A DNA stretch of 64,000 bases from positions 1,620,501 to 1,684,500 of the forward strand of contig NZ_CP022540.1 of NCBI RefSeq assembly GCF_002237555.1. Reading direction: 5' to 3'. Under the pieces are notes generated by a model. It saw only the letters and a program-made list of their open reading frames with translations, had not been told where the DNA came from and ran no database searches. Position 1 is the first letter of the stretch, and each line of letters opens with the position of its first letter. Origin of the DNA: Antarctobacter heliothermus. Its GTDB lineage: Bacteria > Pseudomonadota > Alphaproteobacteria > Rhodobacterales > Rhodobacteraceae. Positions 52,720-61,592 of the stretch are shown piece after piece. The position numbers were made by a program, and so were the translations under genes.

Positions 52720-53403
52720 ATGACCCATCCCCACAACGAAGCCCCGATCAACCCGCTGCCACCGGTGGTGGTTGCGCTGTTCCTTGTGCTTGCGGGGATA
52801 GAGCTGGTGATCTGGCTGGGCGGGCAGGGGATTATCGGCGGTCCGGCGGCGGTTGGCTGGCGGTCCAGTATGATCGAATCCTACGGGTTTTCAGGGCGCG
52901 CCTTTGACTGGATGCTGGAGACCGGGCAGACCCCGCCAGAGCTGATGGTGCGATTTGTCAGTTACTTGTTCCTGCATGCCAGTTTCAGCCATGGACTGTT
53001 TGCCATGGTGATCCTGCTGGCCATGGGCAAGATCGTCTCCGAGGTGCTGGGGGCGCTGGCCTTTGTGACGATCTTTTTCCTGTCCGGTATCATGGGCGCC
53101 GTGGCCTTTGGGTTGATAAGCGATGATCCGTGGCTGATCGGGGCGTTTCCGTCGGTCTACGGGTTGATCGGCGGGTTCACCTTTTTGCTGTGGATGCGGT
53201 TGGGGACGGCGGGCGCGAACCAGTACCGAGCCTTTTCGCTGATCGGGATGCTGTTGGCGGTTCAACTGATCTTTGGCGTTTTCTTTGGCGGCACCAACGA
53301 CTGGATCGCGGATATTGCGGGTTTCATTGTCGGGTTCGGGCTGACGGTGGTTTTGGTCCCCGGCGGACGGGCGGGCGTGATGGCGCGTATTCGGCGGCGC
53401 TGA
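52720..53403 (+). CDS. Rhomboid-family membrane protein lacking catalytic residues (pseudoprotease)
   Basis: 227 residues; ATG behind AAGGAAG. About six membrane helices in the rhomboid arrangement. The landmark loop [20 protein letters not shown] aligns with the usual FLHxxxxHLxxNMxxL, but the Asn is Ala/Met. The helix that should carry GxSG reads [12 protein letters not shown], with Phe-Pro at the Ser-Gly positions. The helix that should carry the catalytic His reads ADIAGFIVG, with Asp for His. So all three catalytic positions appear lost. Catalytically dead rhomboids act as chaperones or anchors in other systems; that role is inferred here. Confidence 0.75.
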   Translation: MTHPHNEAPINPLPPVVVALFLVLAGIELVIWLGGQGIIGGPAAVGWRSSMIESYGFSGRAFDWMLETGQTPPELMVRFVSYLFLHASFSHGLFAMVILLAMGKIVSEVLGALAFVTIFFLSGIMGAVAFGLISDDPWLIGAFPSVYGLIGGFTFLLWMRLGTAGANQYRAFSLIGMLLAVQLIFGVFFGGTNDWIADIAGFIVGFGLTVVLVPGGRAGVMARIRRR

Positions 53404-53424
53404 CGCGGCCGGGATCGGCGCGTG

Positions 53425-54684
53425 CTAGAACAGGTCGTCGGGTAACCACGAACGGCTATAGCGCGGGGTGGCTGTCTCCAGCGTTTTCCCCCCGGTGAGA
53501 GCGGCGCTGACATATGCGTGCAGCGCCTGTGTCAGGTCCGGGTCACGGGCCAGCACCATGGCCTCTGTGTTCCAGCGGCAGGCGCGGCGGGTCAGTGTCG
53601 CTGAGCCTAGCAGCGTGACATCGTCAAACAGGCACAGCGTGGCTCTTTCGCAGGCGGTGGGATCGGCGTGGATTGTTAGCCGGTCGCCAAAAGCTGATTG
53701 TAGCAGGTGCAGGTTGGTGGCCTGCAGGGCACTGGCGCGGGCATCGTCCCATGTTCCTGTGGTCGCGGGTGGCAGCAGCAGCGTCACATCGGGGCCGCTA
53801 GGGGTTGCCGCCTCGGCCAGCGCCTGCGCCAGACCATCGTGGCGAAAGGCAGCGGTGCGGATCAGGACGCGGCGGCGGGCAGAGCCAAGCAAGCGGGACA
53901 GGGTCGCCTCTATGTCATCGGCAAAAGGACGCGGGCCAAGACCCCGTTGCGGGCGCGACAGCGTGCGCAGCAGGCGCAAATCTTCGCGGCTTTGCGGTCT
54001 GGCGGGGCAGGCAACGGGGGCGATGCGTGCGGCCAGGCTGGGGGCGCCGCTGCTGTGGGCATCTGCCCAAGTATCGGCAAACTGGCCGCGCAGCGCGCCG
54101 CAGAAATCCGCGTCCTCCACCGCAAGGGCAAGACCGGCAGGGCCATCGGTGCCCAGATCCGGCCCGCCGATCACCGCGCCCAGACCATCGGCGACCGCGA
54201 AACTTTGCGAGATGTCGGCAGGGCGGGGGATTGGTCCCGTGGATAGCAAAGCGCGCTGTACCGGGGTCAGACGAGCGGGGTCTTCCGCGCGGAGCGCGGC
54301 CAGTGCGGGTGCAAGGCGGCGGCGCAGGGATCGCGCGCGTAGGCCTGTAGCGCGCTGGCCGTGGGTGGCGCAGACCAATTGCGCCTCACCCTGCACCACA
54401 TCGGCGAACCCCGACGCATGGGACCACGCCGCGCGGTGTCTGTCAGGCGACAGCAGCGGGTCCGTGTCGGCGATCAGGAGACGCAGGTCGATGCCACGGC
54501 GCGACAGCAGCGCCAGCAGATCGCCCCATGTCTCTAGCCCGCCGTCGCGCAGGTCGGACGTGATGAGGGGCGCTGTTGGCGACAGATGCGGCAGGCACAG
54601 CAGCAGTTCGCCTTTGGCCGTGGCGGCAAGGCGCTCCAGCGCTGCGGCGGTGTCTTTGGCGGAGAGCAGCGCACGGGTGGTCAT
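53425..54684 (-). CDS. Phospholipase-D-like superfamily protein with degenerate HKD motifs
   Basis: 419 residues from ATG 54684, which overlaps the murJ stop as ATGA. Two related halves with the spacing of phospholipase-D-like proteins. In the second half ERATLCLFDDVTLLGSATLT corresponds to HxKxxxxDxxxxxxGSxN, but His and Lys are missing; GS and RWNTEA remain. The first half also lacks a full HKD. No signal peptide. It may have kept the fold without activity. The tight coupling to murJ suggests an envelope-related role, but that is inference. Confidence 0.6.
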   Translation of the reverse strand: MTTRALLSAKDTAAALERLAATAKGELLLCLPHLSPTAPLITSDLRDGGLETWGDLLALLSRRGIDLRLLIADTDPLLSPDRHRAAWSHASGFADVVQGEAQLVCATHGQRATGLRARSLRRRLAPALAALRAEDPARLTPVQRALLSTGPIPRPADISQSFAVADGLGAVIGGPDLGTDGPAGLALAVEDADFCGALRGQFADTWADAHSSGAPSLAARIAPVACPARPQSREDLRLLRTLSRPQRGLGPRPFADDIEATLSRLLGSARRRVLIRTAAFRHDGLAQALAEAATPSGPDVTLLLPPATTGTWDDARASALQATNLHLLQSAFGDRLTIHADPTACERATLCLFDDVTLLGSATLTRRACRWNTEAMVLARDPDLTQALHAYVSAALTGGKTLETATPRYSRSWLPDDLF

Positions 54685-56228
54685 GTGCGGGACCGTTTGA
54701 ACATGGCCTTGACCTCGGACAGACGGAAGGCACCCAATGTCTGGCCGGCGATGCCATAGACCAATGCGCCCAGAACGATCAGGCCAAACAGGACCGCAAA
54801 ACGCAGGTATGGAATGGCAAGCCATGGGGCGAGCAAGACGTTCAGGCCCCACAGCGCGGCGCCCATCACGACCGAGGCGGCGCAGATGCGCCACAGGCGA
54901 TTGCGAAAGCGGGTGTCGAAGCGGGCGACCTCTCCCATTTTGCGGGCGCCGCGTGCCAGTTGCCAGACCATGATCCAGCCCGCCAGCGTGGTGGCGATGG
55001 CGGGGGCCAGCCAGCCGATAAAGGGCGACAGGCCGATGGCGATGGCGGCGTTGACCACCATGGCCCAGACGGCATAGCGGAACGGGCTGCGGGTGTCCTC
55101 ACGCGCAAAGTAGAGCGGTTGCAGCACCTTCTGCAGCACAAAGGCCGGCAGTCCCAGACCATAGATCGCCACCGCCGTGGCGATGGCGGCGCTGTCGATG
55201 GCGGTGGTCGCGCCACGTTCGAACAGGACCGCCACCATCGGCAGCGGGATCACGATCAGCGCCACGGACGACGGGATCGTCAGCGCGAGGCTGAGTTCGC
55301 CTGCGCGGGAAAAGGCAGCGCGCCCGCCGGTGTCATCCTGCGCCTTGAGCCTGCGCGACAGATCCGGCAGCAGGACGATGCCGACAGCGATGCCAACGAC
55401 GCCAAGCGGCAGCTGGTACAGACGGTCAGCGGCATACAGCCAGCCCACCGCCTTGTCGAAATGGCTGGCGACCTGCTGGCCGACCAGCAGGTTGATCTGC
55501 ATAACGCCACCCGCAAGGGCCGCTGGCACGGCGATCACCAAAAGGCGTTTCATATCGGGGGTCCAGCGCGGCAGGCCGGGGCGAATGCGCAGGCCGGACC
55601 GTTCGGCCGCGACCCAGACCAGCGCCAGTTGCGCCATGCCTGCCACAGGAATGGTCCAGATCAGCCATTGGATCACCTCGCCCCCCAGTGCCACGCCCAA
55701 GGCCATCGACGCGCAGACGAGGATGTTGAGCAGGACCGGCGCGGCAGCGGCGGCGGCGAAATGCCCGGCGGTGTTCAGCGCGCCGGAAAACAGCGCCGCG
55801 AGTGAGATCAGCAGGATGTAGGGAAAAACGATGCGGCCATAGCCCACGGTCAGATCGAACCGGGCATCGCCGTAAAACCCGCCCGCCGTGGCCCAGACCA
55901 GCGCGGGCATAAAGATCATCGCCAATCCCGTCAGCCCAAGCAGAACCGTCGCCAGCCCGTTAAAGGCATCGCGGGCAAAGACCATCGGATGCTCTTCGCC
56001 TTCATATTTCTTGGAAAACAGCGGCACAAAGGCGGCGTTGAACGCGCCTTCGGCGAAAAATCGGCGGAACATATTGGGCAGGCGAAAGGCGGCGACAAAT
56101 GCGTCCATCACCGGCCCCGGACCGATCAGGCCAAGGATCAGGATTTCGCGCACGACGCCCAGAACCCGGCTCATCAGGGTCCAGAAACCGACGGTCATGA
56201 CACCGGCGACAAGGCGAATGGGTTTCAT
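54681..56228 (-). CDS. murJ: Lipid II flippase MurJ
   Basis: 515 residues from ATG 56228; the upstream open frame is not supported. 14 membrane helices of the MOP superfamily. Typical MurJ stretches: SRVLGVVREILI (with the essential Arg), DAFVAAFRLPNMFRRFFAEG, AFNAAFVPLF, and YAADRLYQLPLGVVGIAVG. It flips lipid II across the inner membrane for peptidoglycan synthesis. It is the first gene of a two-gene operon with the degenerate phospholipase-D-like gene. Confidence 0.96.
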   Translation of the reverse strand: MKPIRLVAGVMTVGFWTLMSRVLGVVREILILGLIGPGPVMDAFVAAFRLPNMFRRFFAEGAFNAAFVPLFSKKYEGEEHPMVFARDAFNGLATVLLGLTGLAMIFMPALVWATAGGFYGDARFDLTVGYGRIVFPYILLISLAALFSGALNTAGHFAAAAAAPVLLNILVCASMALGVALGGEVIQWLIWTIPVAGMAQLALVWVAAERSGLRIRPGLPRWTPDMKRLLVIAVPAALAGGVMQINLLVGQQVASHFDKAVGWLYAADRLYQLPLGVVGIAVGIVLLPDLSRRLKAQDDTGGRAAFSRAGELSLALTIPSSVALIVIPLPMVAVLFERGATTAIDSAAIATAVAIYGLGLPAFVLQKVLQPLYFAREDTRSPFRYAVWAMVVNAAIAIGLSPFIGWLAPAIATTLAGWIMVWQLARGARKMGEVARFDTRFRNRLWRICAASVVMGAALWGLNVLLAPWLAIPYLRFAVLFGLIVLGALVYGIAGQTLGAFRLSEVKAMFKRSRT

Positions 56229-56301
56229 GGTTGTCTCGCTTGCTGCTCTGCCGACCCGCTTATCCCAAAGCGCCAGAGGGCGGAAGGGGAGGCGATGGAG
56301 G

Positions 56302-56895
56302 CTACAGCAGTGTCGTGGCCGCGACGGCAATCAGCAAGGCCCCGGCAAAGGCCATGTTGATGACCCGTCCGGCGCGCGGGCTGCGCACGGTGCGGGTCAA
56401 CAGGCTGCCTGCACACAGCCATGCAAGATTGACAGCAAGAATCGTCAGCATCAGCAGGGCGGTTTTTACCAGCGCGTCGCCAAGTGGTGCCCCGGACACA
56501 AGGGTAAAGCCGGAAAAGACGGCGGCCATGGCGGCGTAGGCCTTGGGGTTGACCAGCGACAGCAGCGTGCCTTCGGTCCAGTGCGGAGGATTGCCCTGCG
56601 CCTTGGTAAGACCGATCGGCGGGGCTGTGGCGATCCGCCAAGCCAGCCAGAGGAAATAGGCGATGGCCCCAAGTGTCACCACCGGCGCGACGCCCGGCAG
56701 CGCCAGCAGAAGGGCCGACAGCCCACTGCCCACAATGGCAATCACCCCCAGCATGCCCAGCGTCAGCCCGGCCATGTAACGCAGCCCCTGCCTGCGCCCG
56801 AAGGCGGCACCAACCGCCGCGACCGACAGAGTATTCGGCCCCGGACTGCCCGTAAGGGCCAAGGCAACGACAAGGAATTGCGGCACATCTGACAT
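56302..56895 (-). CDS. LysE/RhtB-family amino acid exporter
   Basis: 197 residues from ATG 56895. Six hydrophobic segments; the N-terminal ALTGSPGPNTLSVAAVGAAFGRRQGL is the family signature (PGP), and LVNPKAYAAMAAVFSGF is the second conserved block. It probably exports an amino acid or homoserine-lactone-like compound. 73 bases upstream of murJ, same strand. Confidence 0.88.
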   Translation of the reverse strand: MSDVPQFLVVALALTGSPGPNTLSVAAVGAAFGRRQGLRYMAGLTLGMLGVIAIVGSGLSALLLALPGVAPVVTLGAIAYFLWLAWRIATAPPIGLTKAQGNPPHWTEGTLLSLVNPKAYAAMAAVFSGFTLVSGAPLGDALVKTALLMLTILAVNLAWLCAGSLLTRTVRSPRAGRVINMAFAGALLIAVAATTLL

Positions 56896-57048
56896 GGCAT
56901 CAGAATGCCGTGCTCTGCCGCGCATGCAATAGGTGGGGGGAAACGACCCGATTTTTGGCAAATGGCCTAACTATTGCGCTTTGCATGGCAAAGGGTTTTG
57001 CTAGGCTCTGAAATCGACCGCCAGAACTGTCCCGGAAAGGGCTTTGAC

Positions 57049-57480
57049 GTGCCTGTTACCTTCAAAGTGCTGCCCGAACTCAATCTGGTGCTTTCCTGGT
57101 TTCGTGGCGATGTGTCCACCGCGCAGCATATCGCCTCTTTTCAGGCCTACGCCGCAGATCCGCTGTTTGATGGCAAACAGCATGTGCTGGTCGACATGTC
57201 CAATTGTACGCTGGAGAGCAGCTATTTCGACGACATGCAGCGTCTCGCCTACCAGATGAAAAGCTATTATTCGGTACGGGATCTATCGTCGAAGACATCG
57301 GCCTATGCGCCGGGCGACGTGGCCTATGGCATGTCGCGCATGTACCAGTCGATCACAGAGGGAAACAGTCCTTGGGCCTTTGGCGTGTTTCGCACGCGCC
57401 ATGAGGCGATCGCCTTTGTCGACATCCAACCAGGCAGCGCGCAGGAGGCACTATTGCTCGCAAACTGGGATGCTAATTGA
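57049..57480 (+). CDS. Conserved hypothetical protein, possibly STAS-like fold
   Basis: 143 residues from GTG 57049, chosen because GGAAAGG (57034-57040) precedes it by eight bases; the open frame begins at 56974. No signal or membrane segment. The alternation of beta strands and helices (LVLSWFRGDVSTAQHIASFQAY, KQHVLVDMSNCT, WAFGVFRTRHEAIAFV) recalls SpoIIAA/STAS-type domains, but without a conserved Ser I cannot assign it. First of three unknown genes in a row. Confidence 0.6.
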   Translation: MPVTFKVLPELNLVLSWFRGDVSTAQHIASFQAYAADPLFDGKQHVLVDMSNCTLESSYFDDMQRLAYQMKSYYSVRDLSSKTSAYAPGDVAYGMSRMYQSITEGNSPWAFGVFRTRHEAIAFVDIQPGSAQEALLLANWDAN

Positions 57481-57603
57481 GCAAGGTGGCTTCTGCTGCT
57501 CTAAGTTGAGTTGTTGGTGTGAAAAGCCCGGCAGGATTGCCAGACGATTGGCGTTCGCGTAGCCTGACGTCATAGAGACAGTCCTTTGAGGATTCCAAAT
57601 TCC

Positions 57604-58398
57604 ATGACCGCCGCCGTGTGCAGATGGTGTTCCAACACATTGCCAGCACAGGATGCCAAGGTCTGTACCGCCTGCAACATGAGCCAGAATGTGGTCTATG
57701 AGCGTGCTCGGCAGACGATCACGGTGGCAACCCTGCTGGGCTTTGTGACCTCGGCGTTGTTGTTTGTCTGGCAACCGATGCTGGACGGCTACCACCGGCT
57801 GTTCACCACGCCCAGCCTGACCGTGACGGCCTTTATGACCGAGCGGGATGGCCTGCTGAGGAACACCGGGAAGTTGCCGATTTTTGCCTCACATATCGAG
57901 ATTGTGCCGGTAGACGCGTCGCGCCGCGCGGTGGTGTCCATCGCGCAAGAGCTTGCGCCGGGTGAGACGATTTCGATTGATACGCGCGGGCTATATGCGC
58001 AGCGGGTCGAGAAATCCGATACGCTGGAGCCATGGATCTTTTCCGTGGCGGCACCGGATCCGGTATTTGCAATGATTGGCGAGGACAGTCGTGTGATCCC
58101 GGTCTATGCGGCCCGCGACGATTACCAGCTGAAGGCCCAGATCGCCCATGCTGAACAGAAACAGGCCGCCAGATCGAACGGTGGCCGGGCCGTCGGACTG
58201 CCGACAAAGGTGAACATCAAGGATGCGACCTGTGAGGTGCATTTTTCCACCAAGGCGCAGGGGGCAGAGCGGTCGGCGTTCGACTGTGTCATGCTGTTGG
58301 CGTCCAAAGGATCGCTGACCGGGCTGTTCCCGATCCGTGAGGTTCCGCCGGCGGCGGGCGCAGGCGACGGTCCGGCCAAATCGGACGGCGACGATTGA
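57604..58398 (+). CDS. Zinc-ribbon membrane-anchored protein of unknown function
   Basis: 264 residues from ATG 57604 (GAGGA 11 bases before; a TTG at 57586 is possible). The N-terminal zinc ribbon CRWCSNTLPAQDAKVCTAC (Cys pairs at about 6/9 and 21/24) is followed by one membrane helix (VATLLGFVTSALLFVW, about 42-57) and a beta-rich domain outside the membrane, ending in an acidic tail. The combination suggests a small membrane sensor or scaffold. Unknown function. 22 bases before the next gene. Confidence 0.6.
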   Translation: MTAAVCRWCSNTLPAQDAKVCTACNMSQNVVYERARQTITVATLLGFVTSALLFVWQPMLDGYHRLFTTPSLTVTAFMTERDGLLRNTGKLPIFASHIEIVPVDASRRAVVSIAQELAPGETISIDTRGLYAQRVEKSDTLEPWIFSVAAPDPVFAMIGEDSRVIPVYAARDDYQLKAQIAHAEQKQAARSNGGRAVGLPTKVNIKDATCEVHFSTKAQGAERSAFDCVMLLASKGSLTGLFPIREVPPAAGAGDGPAKSDGDD

Positions 58399-58420
58399 GC
58401 CCGACACAGGGAGACAGGGA

Positions 58421-58792
58421 ATGAGACGGATTGCAATTGGCACGGTGCTGGCGCTGGTCGGGACGCAGGTCGCCGCAGATGGGCATGAAATGCCCGGCTC
58501 TGCGTTGTTGATGCACGGGTTCGACCCCGACCAGATCATCGGGGTCAGCCCGCTATTTCAGGCGTCGCCAATAGAACTGCTGACGCAGGATCCGGCAGAG
58601 ATGCTGCGCGATCAGGTGCCGGATTTCACGCTGCCGGACAGCACGCGGAACGGGGGCGTGCTGATGGACGAGGGGCTGCGCGGGCTGGACCCGCAGGCCG
58701 TCACCCATGTGCGGCTGGTCTGGATCGAGATTGACGGTGAGGTCTATTGCATCACCGAAACCTCGACCCAGGATACTGCGCCGGATTCGTAG
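58421..58792 (+). CDS. Exported protein of unknown function
   Basis: 123 residues; ATG behind AGGGA. A signal peptide (RRIAIGTVLALVGTQVAA-DG) precedes an acidic mature part with one Cys. There is no family I recognise. It follows the zinc-ribbon gene in the same direction and is convergent with glnD, ending four bases from the glnD stop. Confidence 0.6.
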   Translation: MRRIAIGTVLALVGTQVAADGHEMPGSALLMHGFDPDQIIGVSPLFQASPIELLTQDPAEMLRDQVPDFTLPDSTRNGGVLMDEGLRGLDPQAVTHVRLVWIEIDGEVYCITETSTQDTAPDS

Positions 58793-58796
58793 CGCG

Positions 58797-61592
58797 TCAG
58801 TCCCGCGCCCGTTCTGACCCTTCTGCAATCGCGGCGCGCAGCTTTTTCTCGATCAGGTCGCGCTTGACCTTGGAGTGCAGCTTTAGCCCGAACATGTCCT
58901 TGACGTAGAAGGCGTCGACCACCTGTTCGCCATAGGTCGCGATGACCGCAGAGGCGATGTAGATGTTCAGGTTGGCCAGCGTGCGGGTGAGATCATACAG
59001 CAGGCCGGGGCGGTCGCGGGTGTCCACCTCGATGATGGTAAAGATCTCAGAGCCATCGTTGTCAAAGGTGATGTGTGTCGGTACCCGGAACGCTTTTTCA
59101 CGCTTCTTGAGCTTGTCCTTGGGACGGATCGCCTCTCGTGTGACAACCTCCCCCTTCAGGGTCTTGCGGATGGTTTCGCGCAGGCGCGGGATGCGGGTGT
59201 CCTCATAGGGAGAGCCTTCGGCGTCCTGAATCCAGAACGCGGCGGTGGCGTAGCCGTCCTTGGTGGTGAAGGTCCGCGCATCGACGATGTTGGCTCCGGA
59301 CAGCGCCAGCGCCCCGGCGAGGCGGGAAAAGATGCCGGGATGATCCTGAAGCGCAAAACAGACGCGGGTGGCGTCGCGGTCCTCATCCGGGTGGATGTCG
59401 ATCTTGATCTCATCTTCCTGAAGGTCGCGCAGAAGTTTGGCGAACACCACATGCGCGGTGACATGCAGGCCTTGCCAATAGGGCGGATAATGACGCCGGA
59501 TTTCGGCAACCAGCGCCTCTTTTTCCCAGTCCGACAGTGCCTCGCGCAGGGCCTTGCGCGCCTCTGTGCCGCGATTTTCACGGTTGAGCGCCTCCATCCC
59601 GCCTTCCAGTGCGCGGCGGGTCTGGCGGTAGAGCGCGCGGATCAGCGCGGCTTTCCAGTTGTTCCAGACGCCGGGGCCGACACCGCGAATATCGCAGACC
59701 GTCAGCACGCATAGCAGATCCAGCCGTTCGCGCGTTTGCACGGCCTTGGCAAAGTCGCGAACGGTGCGCGGATCGGCGATGTCGCGCTTTTGCGCCATGT
59801 CGGACATCAGCAGGTGATAGCGGACCAGCCATTCCACCGTGGCGCATTCGCTTTTGTTCAGGCCAAGGCGCGGCGCGACACTGCGCGCGATGCGTGCACC
59901 GAGGATCGAGTGGTCCTCATCCCGGCCCTTGCCGATGTCGTGCAGCAGCAACGCCACATAAATAACGCGTCGGTTGATACCCTCTTTGAGGATCGTCGAC
60001 GCAACCGGCAGTTCCTCTGTCAGATGGCCCAGTTCGATTTCCGACAGGTTCCAGATGCATTGGATGGTGTGTTCGTCCACCGTGTAGTGGTGATACATGT
60101 TGAACTGCATCATCGCGACGATGGGCGCAAATTCGGGGATGACGGCGGCCAGCACGCCGAGTTCATTCATCCGGTGCAGGGCACGTTCCGGGTTGCCGTG
60201 TTTCAGCATCAGATCAAGGAACAGGCGGCGCGCCTCTTCGTCCTGACGGAAGCCGTTGTCGATCAGGTGCAGGTTCGCCTTGACCAGGCGCATAGCGTCG
60301 GGGTGGATCAGCAATCCGGTGCGCAGGCCTTCCTCGAACAGGCGCAACAGGTTCAGCTTGTCCGACAGGAACGCCTCATCGTCGTCCAGCGCAAGGCGGT
60401 TGTTGACCACGCGGTAGCCGGGTTTGACCTGTGGCGGACGGTTGAACAGCCGCTGGATTAGTGGGGCACCCTTGGTGTGATCCGCCTCCAGCGAGGTCAA
60501 CAGGATACGGGTCAGATCACCGACTGCGGTGGCGTGGCGGAAATAGTCCTGCATGAACCATTCCACTGCGCGGCGGCCGCCTCGATCATTGTAGCCCATG
60601 CGCGCGGCCACCTCGACCTGCATGTCAAAGCTGAGCTGTTCGTTGGCGCGCCCTGCCGCGAGATGCAGGTGACACCGCACGGCCCAGAGAAAACGCTCCG
60701 CCTGAACAAAGGTTTCGTATTCCTCGGGGCGAAACACACCTGCAGTGACCAGTTGCGACACATCGTCGGTGTGGTGGACGTATTTGATGATCCAGAACAG
60801 CGATTGCAGATCACGCAACCCGCCCTTGCCCTCCTTCACGTTGGGCTCGACCATGTAGCGTTGGCCTTGCTTGTCGTGGCGGGCGTCGCGTTCGGACAGC
60901 TTGGCCTCGACAAATTCACGCGCCGTGGCGTTGAAGAGATCGTTCCAGAGCGTCTTTTCCAGATCGTCGGAAAGCCCCCGGTCGCCGATGAGAAATCGGC
61001 TTTCCAACATGGCGGTGCGGATGGTGAAATCCTCGCCGCCCAGGCGAAGGCAGTCCCGCACGGTGCGAGAGCTGTGGCCGACCTTCAGCCGCAAGTCCCA
61101 CAAAATGTAGAGCATCGATTCAATGACGCTCTCGGCCCAGGCGGTGATCTTGTAGGGGGTCAGGAACAGCAGATCGACGTCGGAATAGGGGGCCATTTCG
61201 CCACGGCCATAGCCACCCACCGACAGGACGGACAGCCGCTCTGCCTCTGTCGGATTGGGACGACGGTGCAGGACCTCGGTGGCGATTTCAAAGGTCAGGC
61301 GGACGATGCAATCGGTGATCCAGGTATAGGATCGGGTGGTCCGACGCGCGCCAAACGGCTCCAGCGCAAAGGCCTCTGCCACCGCTGCGCGCCCGGCGTC
61401 GCGGGCGTCGCGCAGGGTGGCGACAGTATGTTTGCGGATGTCGGTTTCCGCGGAGCTTTTCGGCAGGCCGGAAAACAGCGCGCTGCGCACCGCCGAGAGA
61501 TCAAAGATCTCTGCGGCGGGCGCGATCAGGTCATCGGGGAGGGTTTCTGTCTCAGAAACCGCCGCCGGAGAGGTTGCTTGGGGCAGGGTCAA
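58797..61592 (-). CDS. glnD: Bifunctional PII uridylyltransferase / uridylyl-removing enzyme
   Basis: 931 residues from a TTG at 61592; no ATG or GTG fits the expected N-terminus, so the start lies 41 bases inside the preceding lipoprotein gene. Nucleotidyltransferase motif GGYGRGEMAPYSDVDLLFL (near 127), central HD domain with LLHDIGKGRDEDHS (near 555) for removing UMP, and two ACT domains (DHPGIFSRLAGALALSGANI and DRPGLLYDLTRTLANLNIYI) that sense glutamine. It controls nitrogen metabolism by uridylylating PII. Confidence 0.95.
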   Translation of the reverse strand: MTLPQATSPAAVSETETLPDDLIAPAAEIFDLSAVRSALFSGLPKSSAETDIRKHTVATLRDARDAGRAAVAEAFALEPFGARRTTRSYTWITDCIVRLTFEIATEVLHRRPNPTEAERLSVLSVGGYGRGEMAPYSDVDLLFLTPYKITAWAESVIESMLYILWDLRLKVGHSSRTVRDCLRLGGEDFTIRTAMLESRFLIGDRGLSDDLEKTLWNDLFNATAREFVEAKLSERDARHDKQGQRYMVEPNVKEGKGGLRDLQSLFWIIKYVHHTDDVSQLVTAGVFRPEEYETFVQAERFLWAVRCHLHLAAGRANEQLSFDMQVEVAARMGYNDRGGRRAVEWFMQDYFRHATAVGDLTRILLTSLEADHTKGAPLIQRLFNRPPQVKPGYRVVNNRLALDDDEAFLSDKLNLLRLFEEGLRTGLLIHPDAMRLVKANLHLIDNGFRQDEEARRLFLDLMLKHGNPERALHRMNELGVLAAVIPEFAPIVAMMQFNMYHHYTVDEHTIQCIWNLSEIELGHLTEELPVASTILKEGINRRVIYVALLLHDIGKGRDEDHSILGARIARSVAPRLGLNKSECATVEWLVRYHLLMSDMAQKRDIADPRTVRDFAKAVQTRERLDLLCVLTVCDIRGVGPGVWNNWKAALIRALYRQTRRALEGGMEALNRENRGTEARKALREALSDWEKEALVAEIRRHYPPYWQGLHVTAHVVFAKLLRDLQEDEIKIDIHPDEDRDATRVCFALQDHPGIFSRLAGALALSGANIVDARTFTTKDGYATAAFWIQDAEGSPYEDTRIPRLRETIRKTLKGEVVTREAIRPKDKLKKREKAFRVPTHITFDNDGSEIFTIIEVDTRDRPGLLYDLTRTLANLNIYIASAVIATYGEQVVDAFYVKDMFGLKLHSKVKRDLIEKKLRAAIAEGSERARD

